Positions 1 through 5,739 of a DNA stretch of 6,421 nt are shown here, one piece after another (position 1 is the first letter of the stretch; the number at the start of each line of letters is the position of its first letter). Position numbers and translations under genes: made by a program. The notes below the pieces were generated by a model, which had not been told where the DNA came from, ran no database searches, and saw nothing but the letters and a program-made list of their open reading frames with translations. Source of the stretch: QHWK01 sp035315685 (lineage in GTDB: Bacteria > Acidobacteriota > Vicinamibacteria > Vicinamibacterales > CAVVIG01); NCBI GenBank assembly GCA_035315685.1, contig DATFXR010000881.1, positions 1 to 6,421 on the forward strand, in the 5' to 3' direction.

Positions 1-195
1 GCGGCGATGTGCAAGATCTTCTCGTCGGAGGTCGCCGAGCGTGCCGCGTCGCTGGCGGTGAACCTGTTCGGCGGCAACGGCTTCGTCAAGGAGTATCCGG
101 TCGAGAAGTTGTTCCGCGACGCGAAGATCGGCCAGATCTACGAGGGCACGTCCAACCTTCAGCTGCAGACGATCGCCAAGCAGCTCCTCGGGTAG
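1..195 (+). CDS. Acyl-CoA dehydrogenase, C-terminal fragment (short/branched-chain type)
   Basis: This is the last 64 codons of an acyl-CoA dehydrogenase whose 5' part lies outside the window; the frame is open from base 1 and ends at TAG 193-195. Such flavoenzymes oxidise acyl-CoA to trans-2-enoyl-CoA and pass electrons to ETF. The visible part is the C-terminal helical domain. It contains FGGNGF, then YPVEKLFRDAKIG, then IYEGTSNLQLQTIAKQLL. The Glu of YEGT (codon 142-144, GAG) is the usual catalytic base of the short-, medium- and branched-chain members. The FRDAKIG-IYEG-SN-QL-TIAK pattern is closest, from memory, to short/branched-chain (2-methylbutyryl-type) dehydrogenases, so a role in branched-chain amino acid or fatty acid breakdown is likely. 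The next gene starts 15 bases later on the same strand and is probably co-transcribed. The family is secure; the substrate is inferred. Confidence 0.93.
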   Translation, partial: AAMCKIFSSEVAERAASLAVNLFGGNGFVKEYPVEKLFRDAKIGQIYEGTSNLQLQTIAKQLLG

Positions 196-210
196 AGCAG
201 GAGCCGCGCC

Positions 211-762
211 ATGAGTCAGGACACCGCTGCCGCCTACCTTCGTGACATCGTTCGAACCTTCCGGAATTACCAGGCGCTCGGCGAGAAGGCGCTCGCACAA
301 ACACCCGACGAAGCGCTTCACACGGAGCTCGACGCGAACTCCAACAGTATCGCCGTGGTCGTGAAGCATGTGGGCGGCAACCTGCGATCGCGGTTCCGCG
401 AGTTCCTCACGACCGATGGCGAGAAGCCGGACCGCAACCGCGACGGCGAATTCCAGATGCCTGAGCGGGCGTCGCGCGCCGAGGTCATGCAGTGGTGGGA
501 GGACGGGTGGACGACCGCACTCGGCGCGATCGACGCGCTGACTCCGGACGATCTCACCCGGACGATCTCGATCCGCGGCGAGGGCTTTCTGGTCATCGAA
601 GCCCTGAACCGATCGATCACTCACACGGCGTACCACGTCGGACAGATGGTCTACCTGGCGCGGCACTTCGCCGGACCTGGATGGAAGTCGCTCACGATTC
701 CCAAGGGCGAGTCGGCGAAGCATGCGGTGGGCGAGTTCAAGTCGAAAGGGCTCGTGCGGTAG
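211..762 (+). CDS. DUF1572 family, DinB-like four-helix-bundle protein
   Basis: A 183-residue protein of the DUF1572 group in the DinB/YfiT-like superfamily. These are small four-helix bundles, usually with a metal held by three histidines; most have no proven reaction, though some relatives are thiol-dependent transferases. The sequence has three well-placed histidines: H53 in VVVKHVGGNLRSR, and H138 and H142 in the THTAYHVGQMVYLAR motif near the C-terminus. That is the typical spacing for the DinB metal triad. There is no signal peptide or membrane segment, so it should be cytosolic. The ATG at 211 is preceded by AGGAG (199-203) seven bases upstream, which supports this start. It sits 15 bases after the dehydrogenase and 28 bases before the flavin-barrel gene on the same strand. 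The name describes a fold and family; the substrate is unknown, and a role in stress or thiol chemistry would only be a guess. Confidence 0.9.
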   Translation: MSQDTAAAYLRDIVRTFRNYQALGEKALAQTPDEALHTELDANSNSIAVVVKHVGGNLRSRFREFLTTDGEKPDRNRDGEFQMPERASRAEVMQWWEDGWTTALGAIDALTPDDLTRTISIRGEGFLVIEALNRSITHTAYHVGQMVYLARHFAGPGWKSLTIPKGESAKHAVGEFKSKGLVR

Positions 763-790
763 ACATCGACCGCGACGACTCGGGGCTCTG

Positions 791-1297
791 ATGCCGAAAT
801 CGGTCCGCAATTCGACCAGTCCAACGGTGAGTCGACCCTGGTTTCCACGCGAGTACGGCGTCTCCACGAGCGCGACGGGACTTCTGCCGTGGTCGCACGT
901 CGTCGAGCGGATGACCAGGGCGCAGCATTACTGGATCTGCACGACGAGTCCGGACGGCGCGCCGCATGCGACGCCGGTTGACGGCTTGTGGCTCGACGAT
1001 CGGCTGTACTTCGGCGGCAGTGCGCGAACCCGCCGTCAGCGCAATCTCGCGACGAATCCGTCGGTGTGCGTCCATCTCGAGAGCGCCGCAGACGTCGTCG
1101 TCCTGCATGGCGACGCCCGTCCGGAGCGGCCCGATGCCGAGCTGGCGAAGCGGCTGGCTGAGAGTTCCGCGCGCAAATACGGATACGCTCAGACGCCCGA
1201 GCAGTACGAGCAGACCGACGTGCATGTGTTCCGGCCGCGGGTCGCCTTCGCGTGGACGAATCTGCCGAAAGACGCCACGCGATGGGAGTTCCCGTAG
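791..1297 (+). CDS. Pyridoxamine 5'-phosphate oxidase-like flavin split-barrel protein
   Basis: A 168-residue protein of the PNPOx-like split-barrel family, which binds FMN or F420. Recognisable segments are TTSPDGAPHATPVDGLW (about residues 51-67), which forms the first strands; RRQRNLATNPSVCVHLE (81-97), matching the basic phosphate-binding stretch and next strand; HGDA (106-109); and a C-terminal FAW...DATRWEF (153-167). The protein is probably a soluble reductase or oxidase, or only a flavin binder; it is not the housekeeping PdxH by sequence style. An in-frame ATG at 722 would overlap the DUF1572 gene by 41 bases and add an Arg-rich N-terminus unlike the family, so I prefer the ATG at 791. 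That start has only a weak GGGG (782-785) upstream, so translation may depend on coupling to the previous gene. The stop codon lies inside the outer arm of the large palindrome, and the final Pro may come from that element. Confidence 0.85.
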   Translation: MPKSVRNSTSPTVSRPWFPREYGVSTSATGLLPWSHVVERMTRAQHYWICTTSPDGAPHATPVDGLWLDDRLYFGGSARTRRQRNLATNPSVCVHLESAADVVVLHGDARPERPDAELAKRLAESSARKYGYAQTPEQYEQTDVHVFRPRVAFAWTNLPKDATRWEFP

Positions 1298-1378
1298 AGA
1301 TTTCCACAGGGGGGTCGGGAATCGTTTTGTCAAACAAAACGATTCCCGACCCCCTGTGGAAATCTTCGCTGCTACGGG
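1291..1378. repeat. Large near-perfect palindrome between convergent genes; possible dispersed element or bidirectional terminator
   Basis: The core arms are 1298-1330 and 1334-1365 around a 3-base loop (CAA, 1331-1333). They pair perfectly except for one extra G in the left G-run (six G against five C). Each arm reads, from the outside in, AGATTTCCACAGG, the G-run, TCGGGAATCG and TTTTGT. A second outer pair, CCCGTAG (1291-1297) and CTACGGG (1372-1378), brackets the core with a 6-base bulge on the right. These outer arms carry the stop codons of both converging genes. The hairpin could stop transcription from both sides, but no T-run follows either arm, so it is not a textbook intrinsic terminator. 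Length and symmetry suggest a REP- or MITE-like dispersed palindrome. The structure is seen directly; the role is inferred. Confidence 0.9.
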
Positions 1379-1710
1379 ATGGTGATCGCGTCGGTGCCGG
1401 CGACGCTCGAATAGGTAGCCGTGATCACCGCCGCACCGGCGGCAACACCGCTGACGACGCCGCTGCCGGACACCGTCGCGGCTGCGGCGTTGGACGAACT
1501 CCACGACGCCTGACTGGTAACATCCTGCGTGCTGCCGGTGGACATCGTCGCGGTCGCAGTGAACTGCGACGTGGCGCCAACGGCCGGCACCGTGCCCGCC
1601 ACCGTAATCGACGTGACCGAGCTGGCAGCTGTGGATGAGTTACTGCACGCCGTCGCGAGCGCAGCGAGCACGAACACGAAGATGAGTGCGGCGGCCGATC
1701 GGATCTTCAT
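1372..1710 (-). CDS. Small lipoprotein with one Big_2 (bacterial Ig-like group 2) domain
   Basis: A 112-residue predicted lipoprotein. The N-terminus has a short basic start (MKIR), a hydrophobic stretch (about residues 6-19) and a lipobox-like LATAC with the lipidated Cys at position 22. A Ser/Ala/Thr-rich linker follows, then one Big_2 domain (about residues 32-111) with the usual VTSITV start, the TQDVTSQASWSSSN core and the GVVSGVAAGAAVITATY segment before the last strand. Big_2 domains are beta sandwiches common in surface proteins, where they act as spacers or adhesive modules. The protein probably sits on the outer membrane; no catalytic domain is present. The ATG at 1710 has a strong AAGGAG (1717-1722) six bases upstream. 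It faces the + strand genes across the palindrome, and its last codons (CCG TAG) lie in the palindrome's outer arm. A candidate terminator upstream suggests it has its own promoter, which I could not identify. The partner or ligand is unknown. Confidence 0.85.
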   Translation of the reverse strand: MKIRSAAALIFVFVLAALATACSNSSTAASSVTSITVAGTVPAVGATSQFTATATMSTGSTQDVTSQASWSSSNAAAATVSGSGVVSGVAAGAAVITATYSSVAGTDAITIP

Positions 1711-1721
1711 TGCGGTCTCCT

Positions 1722-1752
1722 TGACGGCGCTGGCATCGTGCTGATGCCGTCA
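1722..1752 (-). promoter_or_regulatory. Inverted repeats in the 5' leader of the Big_2 lipoprotein gene, touching its ribosome binding site
   Basis: TGACGGC (1722-1728) and GCCGTCA (1746-1752) form a perfect 7-base inverted repeat with a 17-base spacer. An alternative inner pair, GGCATC (1732-1737) and GATGCC (1743-1748), shares bases with the outer right arm, so the two hairpins exclude each other. The transcript-side end of the outer stem overlaps the first A of the AAGGAG ribosome binding site. This could be an operator or a translational control hairpin, but in GC-rich DNA it could also be chance. No known riboswitch or regulator motif is recognised. Confidence 0.35.
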
Positions 1753-1798
1753 CAGGAGTCAGACCGGACGCCTGTCGCAGAAATGTGGTCAGCGTGTG

Positions 1799-1825
1799 AA
1801 AAAACGGCGGCAGCTCACGACGCCG
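1799..1825 (-). terminator. Candidate intrinsic terminator after the YdhR-like gene
   Basis: Read on the - strand, CGGCG (1825-1821) and CGCCG (1809-1805) form a five-pair all-GC stem with an 11-base loop, followed at once by six T (1804-1799). The stem begins in the last codons of the YdhR-like gene and the loop contains its TGA stop. The stem is short, but the U-run is unusual in this GC-rich window. It would separate the YdhR-like gene from the downstream lipoprotein gene. Confidence 0.4.
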
Positions 1826-2138
1826 ACACGGTCGTCAGCATGCCGTTCGTCACCCGCGTCGGCGCCTCGAACACCTCGAAATCCTCGGCGGTGACATTGA
1901 TCAGGTTCTTGTTCACCGCGAGCGCGTGGAACAGATCGCTTTCCTGATACCGGTTCAACGCATTGCGATCTTCGAAGATGTAGACACCGCCGTAGGTGCC
2001 GGTGTCGGAGTTCTTGAGCCAGAACTTGCTGATCAGCCCGGGCACCGCTGCGAACGCCGGCGCGGCTTCGCCGCAGAGCTTCGCGTACTGTGCTTCGTCG
2101 AGGCCCTTCAGGTTGAAGTTCACAATCAGGACCTGCAT
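1815..2138 (-). CDS. YdhR-like small monooxygenase-fold protein (dimeric alpha-beta barrel)
   Basis: A 107-residue protein resembling the YdhR family (putative monooxygenase, ferredoxin-like dimeric alpha-beta barrel). Matching features are the first strand MQVLIVNFNL, the helix ending in a PGLISKFWLKN strand (about residues 33-43), the GGVYIFEDRNALNRY strand-helix (about 50-64), and a C-terminal strand around FEVFEAPTRVT. No cofactor site is visible, which is normal for this fold, where catalysis or binding happens in the barrel. The reaction and substrate are unknown. The ATG at 2138 has GAGGAGG five bases upstream; a longer reading frame begins at a TTG (2174) but has no good site, so I use the ATG. 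The gene lies 55 bases after the second glycosylasparaginase on the same strand and may be co-transcribed with it. Family call is good; function is open. Confidence 0.8.
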   Translation of the reverse strand: MQVLIVNFNLKGLDEAQYAKLCGEAAPAFAAVPGLISKFWLKNSDTGTYGGVYIFEDRNALNRYQESDLFHALAVNKNLINVTAEDFEVFEAPTRVTNGMLTTVSAS

Positions 2139-2143
2139 GTTCG

Positions 2144-2150
2144 CCTCCTC
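2144..2150 (-). promoter_or_regulatory. Ribosome binding site that fixes the YdhR-like start
   Basis: On the - strand GAGGAGG stands five bases before the ATG at 2138. This favours the 107-residue product over the 119-residue frame opening at TTG 2174, whose extra 12 residues would be encoded across this site. Confidence 0.75.
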
Positions 2151-2193
2151 ATCTGTGGACACAGCATGCGTCAATTCGACGACGGTCCAGCTG

Positions 2194-3309
2194 TCAGTCG
2201 GTCGCGTTTCCGGAAAACAGCGCGTCGGTCTTCACGACCCCCGGTCCGTTCTCAGTACAGACGGCATACGTCGATTCGTACATCGCGACACCGGCGTGCT
2301 CGCCCTTCGCGTTCAGCACGTAGAAGTTCAGCCCGAAGTTCGGCTGGGTGCGCGAGTTCAGCAGCCGTTTTTCGATGGTGTTCTTGGCGACCCGTTTGAG
2401 AATCGTCACTGCGGCATCCTTGGGATGGGCGCCGCGGCGCATCTCCTCGACGATCATGAACGACGAGAGGTTGTAGAGGTTCGCCTCGCCGCGCCCGGTC
2501 GAGCCGGCGGCGCCAATGTCGCCGTCGACGTAGAGCCCCGCGCCAAGGATCGGCGAGTCGCCGGCGCGGCCCGGGATCTTCCACGCGAGCCCGCTCGTCG
2601 TCGTCACACCGCAGATCTCGCCCTTCGCGTTGATGCCGTCGCAGTTGATCGTGCCGTAGTAGTGATCGGGATCGATCCAGCCCTCGGCGATCATGTCCAT
2701 CGCCACCTGATGGTAGGCAGCCTGCCGATCCTTCGGCGTCAGATAGTGCAGCGGATCGGTGCGGCGTTTCCATTCGAGCCATTTCCTGCGCGAGTTCTCG
2801 GTGTTGAGGTCGTCTTCGATCTTGAAGCCCATGCCGCGCGCGAAATCCTGCGCGCCTTTGCCGACGAGGAGATGATGGTCGGTTTCGTCCATCACCAGCT
2901 GCGCGACTTTCGATGGCGTGCGGACACCCTCGATCTCGGCGACGCCGCCGGCGCGCTTCTTCGGCCCGTGCATGCAGCACGAGTCGAGCTGGACGACACC
3001 CTCGGCGTTCGGCAGCCCGCCGTAGCCGACGCTGTCGTCGGTCGGGTCGAGCTCGACGATGTTGACGCCGGCGATCAGCGCGTCGAGGACGTCCGACCCG
3101 CCGGTGATCATCTGAAACGCCTTTTCGACGCAGGTCTGCGTGCCGCCGTTCTTGTACTTGTGGCCGTTGCTCGACGCGATGACCAGCGGCTTCACGCTCC
3201 TGGTCATCACCGCCGGCGCCTGACCGAAAAGTGTTTTCGGCACGGCCGCCACCGCGGCGGCTGCCGCGCCGGTGGTCTGCACGAATTCGCGGCGATTCAG
3301 TTTCCTCAT
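2194..3309 (-). CDS. N4-(beta-N-acetylglucosaminyl)-L-asparaginase, Tat-exported, copy A
   Basis: A 371-residue glycosylasparaginase of the Ntn-hydrolase superfamily. It hydrolyses the GlcNAc-asparagine bond of glycoasparagines, giving aspartate and the amino sugar. The N-terminus has a Tat motif (NRREFVQ, twin Arg at 6-7), an Ala-rich hydrophobic stretch (14-23) and a likely cleavage near residue 33, so it should act in the periplasm. The precursor cuts itself before a nucleophile Thr; here GTINCDG puts this at Thr220, giving an alpha chain before it and a beta chain from Thr220 on. Expected substrate residues are present: Arg248 and Asp251 in GRAGDSPILGAG, and Thr271-Gly272 in GSTGRGE. The cut site is Gly-Thr rather than the Asp-Thr of human and Flavobacterium enzymes, as in plant-type/EcAIII asparaginases. 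GAGG lies five bases before the ATG. It lies 89 bases downstream of copy B, to which it is about 77% identical by hand count. Preference for glycoasparagine over plain asparagine or isoaspartyl peptides is inferred. Confidence 0.9.
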   Translation of the reverse strand: MRKLNRREFVQTTGAAAAAVAAVPKTLFGQAPAVMTRSVKPLVIASSNGHKYKNGGTQTCVEKAFQMITGGSDVLDALIAGVNIVELDPTDDSVGYGGLPNAEGVVQLDSCCMHGPKKRAGGVAEIEGVRTPSKVAQLVMDETDHHLLVGKGAQDFARGMGFKIEDDLNTENSRRKWLEWKRRTDPLHYLTPKDRQAAYHQVAMDMIAEGWIDPDHYYGTINCDGINAKGEICGVTTTSGLAWKIPGRAGDSPILGAGLYVDGDIGAAGSTGRGEANLYNLSSFMIVEEMRRGAHPKDAAVTILKRVAKNTIEKRLLNSRTQPNFGLNFYVLNAKGEHAGVAMYESTYAVCTENGPGVVKTDALFSGNATD

Positions 3310-3323
3310 CGCATCCTCATCGG

Positions 3324-3393
3324 GTAGCGCGAAGGCTTCAGCCGCGCGTCAGACATCGCGCGTCCGGCCGCTCGCCTGAAGGCTTCGCGCTAC
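3324..3393. repeat. 18-base inverted repeat between the two glycosylasparaginase genes
   Basis: GTAGCGCGAAGGCTTCAG (3324-3341) and CTGAAGGCTTCGCGCTAC (3376-3393) pair at 17 of 18 positions, with a 34-base GC-rich spacer. The element fills most of the 89-base gap, ending 14 bases before the ATG of copy A and just next to its ribosome binding site. If transcribed, it would form a stable hairpin between the two coding regions and could tune copy A's translation or mRNA stability. No T-run follows, so it is not a classical terminator. The GGCTTCAGCCG core recurs in inverse orientation upstream of copy B, suggesting a dispersed repeat family. Confidence 0.85.
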
Positions 3394-3398
3394 GTCCG

Positions 3399-4511
3399 TC
3401 AGTCCGTCGGCTTCCCTTCGAACAGGGCATCGGTCTTCAGCGTTTCGGGTCCCTTTTCGGTGCACACCGCGTACGTGCCCTCGTACATCGCGACGCCCGC
3501 GTATTCACCTTTGGCATTCAGCACGTAAAAATTCAACCCGAAGTTCGGCTGGCCCTTCGAGTTCAGCAGCCGCTTTTCAACAGTGTTCTTCGCGACGCGC
3601 CTCAGTGCCGTGATCGCCGCGTCCTTCGGATGCGCACCGCGGCGCATCTCCTCGACAATCAGGAACGACGAGAGATTGTAGAGATTCGCTTCGCCTCGGC
3701 CGGTCGACCCGGCGGCGCCGACGTCGCCGTCGACATACAGTCCGGCGCCGAGGATCGGGGAATCGCCGGCGCGGCCGGGGATCTTCCACGCGAGTCCGCT
3801 CGTGGTGGTGACACCACAAATCTCGCCCTTGGCGTTGACGCCGTCGCAGTTGATCGTGCCCCAGAAGTGCTCACCGTCGATCAGCCCTTCGCGGACCATC
3901 TGGAGTCCGGTGTCGTACCACGCCCGGGCGCGCGTCTTCGGTGTCAGGTAGTGCAGCGGATCGGTGCGCCGCTTCCACTCCAGCCATTGCTTGCGCGCGT
4001 TCTCGTTGATCAGGCCTTCCTCGATCTTGAAGCCCATCGCGCGCGCGAAGTCCTGCGCCCCCTTGCCGACGAGCAGATGATGATCGGTTTCGTCCGCCAC
4101 GAGTTGCGCGACGCGTGCCGGCGTACGCACTCCCTCGATCGCAGCTACCGCGCCGGCGCGCTTCTTCGGCCCGTGCATGCACGACGCATCGAGCTGGACG
4201 ACACCCTCGGCATTGGGGAGTCCGCTCCAGCCGACGCCGGTCTGATTCGGGTCGAGCTCGACGATCGCGACGCCCGCGACGAGCGCGTCGAGGACGTCGG
4301 CGCCCTCCGTCATCATCTTGAAGGCTCTCGCGACGCAGGTGACGCCGTTCTCGTCCTTCGATCGATTCCCGTTGCCCGAGGCGACGACGCATGGCTTGAC
4401 GCTCCTGGCCGTCATCATCGTCGGGGCTTGACCGAACAGTGGTGTGGACGCCGCTGCCGCCGCGGCTGTTGTCGCCTGGACGAATTCGCGCCGATTCAGT
4501 GTGCGAGCCAT
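3399..4511 (-). CDS. N4-(beta-N-acetylglucosaminyl)-L-asparaginase, Tat-exported, copy B
   Basis: A 370-residue paralogue of copy A, first of the pair in transcription order. It has a Tat signal (NRREFVQ, twin Arg at 7-8) followed by an Ala-rich stretch ending near residue 30. The nucleophile is Thr219 in WGTINCDG; Arg247, Asp250 and Thr270-Gly271 match the substrate pocket. Both chains keep the family landmarks, such as GLPNAEGVVQLDASCMHG (98-115) and DHHLLVGKGAQDFARAMGF (143-161). Differences from copy A cluster in the alpha chain: residues 36-56 and the stretch just before the cut site (about 192-217). The start has AGGAGG (4516-4521) four bases upstream, overlapping the palindrome TGATCGATCA (4521-4530). 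The acyl-CoA dehydrogenase gene ends 85 bases upstream. Because Tat carries folded proteins, self-cleavage probably precedes export. The two copies may differ in substrate range; this is inference. Confidence 0.9.
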   Translation of the reverse strand: MARTLNRREFVQATTAAAAAASTPLFGQAPTMMTARSVKPCVVASGNGNRSKDENGVTCVARAFKMMTEGADVLDALVAGVAIVELDPNQTGVGWSGLPNAEGVVQLDASCMHGPKKRAGAVAAIEGVRTPARVAQLVADETDHHLLVGKGAQDFARAMGFKIEEGLINENARKQWLEWKRRTDPLHYLTPKTRARAWYDTGLQMVREGLIDGEHFWGTINCDGVNAKGEICGVTTTSGLAWKIPGRAGDSPILGAGLYVDGDVGAAGSTGRGEANLYNLSSFLIVEEMRRGAHPKDAAITALRRVAKNTVEKRLLNSKGQPNFGLNFYVLNAKGEYAGVAMYEGTYAVCTEKGPETLKTDALFEGKPTD

Positions 4512-4532
4512 CGCGCCTCCTGATCGATCACG

Positions 4533-4550
4533 GTCCGGCTGAAGCCGGAC
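4533..4550. repeat. Perfect hairpin upstream of glycosylasparaginase copy B
   Basis: GTCCGGCT (4533-4540) and AGCCGGAC (4543-4550) are perfect inverted repeats with only GA between them; a realistic RNA or cruciform would be a 7-pair stem with a four-base loop. It sits 21 bases before the copy B start, in the 85-base gap after the dehydrogenase gene. It shares the 11-mer CGGCTGAAGCC with the inverted repeat upstream of copy A. There is no T-run on either side. It may be a repeat-family member, a processing hairpin or a weak attenuator. Confidence 0.7.
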
Positions 4551-4596
4551 ACGACCGGTAGCCCTTCCTGCCGTCCCGGCCGTCCTGCCCCTCCGC

Positions 4597-5739
4597 CTAG
4601 ACGTTCGCGAGAACGTTGGCGGCGATTATCATCCGTTGCGCCTCGGATGTCCCCTGATAAATTTCAGTCGCCCTGACGTCGCGAAACAGGCGCTCGACCA
4701 CCGACCCGCGGCGATAGCCGGCCGACGCCAGAATCTGCATCGCCTTGTCGGCCGCCTTGTGCGCAGCCTCCGACGCGGCGAGCTTGGCCATCGACGCCTC
4801 GAGCGCGCTTTTCTCCTGCGTGTCCTTCGCCGCGGCCGCTTTCAGGGTCAGCATGCGCGCGGCCGCGAGCTCGGTCGCCATGTCGGCGAGCATCCACTGA
4901 ATCGCCTGGTAATTCGCAATCGGCTGGCCGAACTGCTCGCGCTGCTTGGCGTAGGCAATCGCTTCGTCGAGTGCGGCCTGGCCGATGCCGAGCGCCTGCG
5001 CGGCGATCGCGACGCGCCCGCCCTGAAGCGCCCACATCGCGAGGCGGAAGCCCTGATCGACGTGGCCGAGCACCTGGTCGTCGCCGACCGTGATGTCGAG
5101 GTCGAGGTCCATGCAGCCGAGGCCGCGTACGCCGAGCGAGTCAGCACGTGCCGTGCGTCTGATGCCGGCCGTGTCCATCGGCACCAGGAACGCCGTCACG
5201 CCCTGGCCGCGCAGACCCGGCCGCGTGCACGCGAACACGATCACGATCTTCGCTTCCTCGGCGTTGGCAACCCACACCTTCCGGCCGGTGATGTGGTAGC
5301 CGCTCGCGATTCTGACCGCCTTCGTCTGCTGATTCGCCGCGTCGGTGCCGGCGTCGGGCTCGGAGAGCGCAAACGCGCCGATCGCGTCGCCGCTCGCGAG
5401 CGGCCGCAGCCATCGCTCGCGCTGCTGATCGCGGCCGGCGTGCGCGATCACTTCCGCGACCAGCGAGTTGGTGACCGACAGCGACACGGCGACCGTGGCG
5501 CTCGCCCGCGCGACCGATTCGATCGCGAGCGCGTAGCTGACGTAGTCGCGTCCCGCGCCGCCCCACTGCTTCGGAATCGTGACGCCGAGCAGTCCGTACT
5601 GCGCGGCCGCGTGCATCACATCGGTCGGAAACTCCCCCGACTTGTCGATTCCTGCGGCACGCAGCGCAACCACGTCGCGCGCGAATGTTTCGATCTGTCG
5701 CTGAAAGGCTTCCTGTTCCGGCGTGAGCTCGAGCACCAT
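4597..5739 (-). CDS. Acyl-CoA dehydrogenase, full length, with Gln at the usual catalytic Glu
   Basis: A 380-residue flavoprotein of the short/butyryl-CoA dehydrogenase style and normal family length. Domains in order: N-terminal helices (about 1-115); middle beta domain with the flavin and substrate signature AFALSEPDAGTDAA (122-135) and the GRKVWVANAEEA strand (152-163); and the C-terminal helical domain, with QREQFGQPIANYQAIQWMLADMA (266-288) and LFRDVRATEIYQGTSEAQR (351-369). In this family the base that removes the alpha proton is the Glu of YEGT; here codon 4654-4656 is CAG, so residue 362 is Gln. The alternative position used by isovaleryl-CoA dehydrogenase aligns with Gly241. The enzyme may therefore be impaired, use another base, or do another reaction. 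The frame is otherwise intact, so this is not an obvious pseudogene. I chose the ATG at 5739 because upstream codons read as non-family, Arg-rich sequence; its ribosome site is poor (GAGGG 13 bases away). Confidence 0.92.
   Translation of the reverse strand: MVLELTPEQEAFQRQIETFARDVVALRAAGIDKSGEFPTDVMHAAAQYGLLGVTIPKQWGGAGRDYVSYALAIESVARASATVAVSLSVTNSLVAEVIAHAGRDQQRERWLRPLASGDAIGAFALSEPDAGTDAANQQTKAVRIASGYHITGRKVWVANAEEAKIVIVFACTRPGLRGQGVTAFLVPMDTAGIRRTARADSLGVRGLGCMDLDLDITVGDDQVLGHVDQGFRLAMWALQGGRVAIAAQALGIGQAALDEAIAYAKQREQFGQPIANYQAIQWMLADMATELAAARMLTLKAAAAKDTQEKSALEASMAKLAASEAAHKAADKAMQILASAGYRRGSVVERLFRDVRATEIYQGTSEAQRMIIAANVLANV

Noticed and set aside
722..790. Longer N-terminus for the flavin-barrel protein from ATG 722
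   Set aside because: It overlaps the DUF1572 coding region by 41 bases and adds an Arg-rich, non-family tail.
1299..1364. DnaA boxes at the TTTCCACA segments of the palindrome
   Set aside because: Each matches only about seven of nine positions of the TTATCCACA consensus, there are just two as parts of the palindrome arms, and no replication gene is nearby.
1740..1798. ECF-type or other promoter before the lipoprotein gene (GTCACA, TGTCGCA and ACAGG/CCTGT strings)
   Set aside because: None has a matching second box at the right distance and direction, so no promoter can be called with any support.
4601..4616. ACGTTC/GAACGT hairpin at the end of the acyl-CoA dehydrogenase gene as a terminator
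   Set aside because: The stem has six pairs, lies within the last codons and has no T-run after it; probably coincidental.
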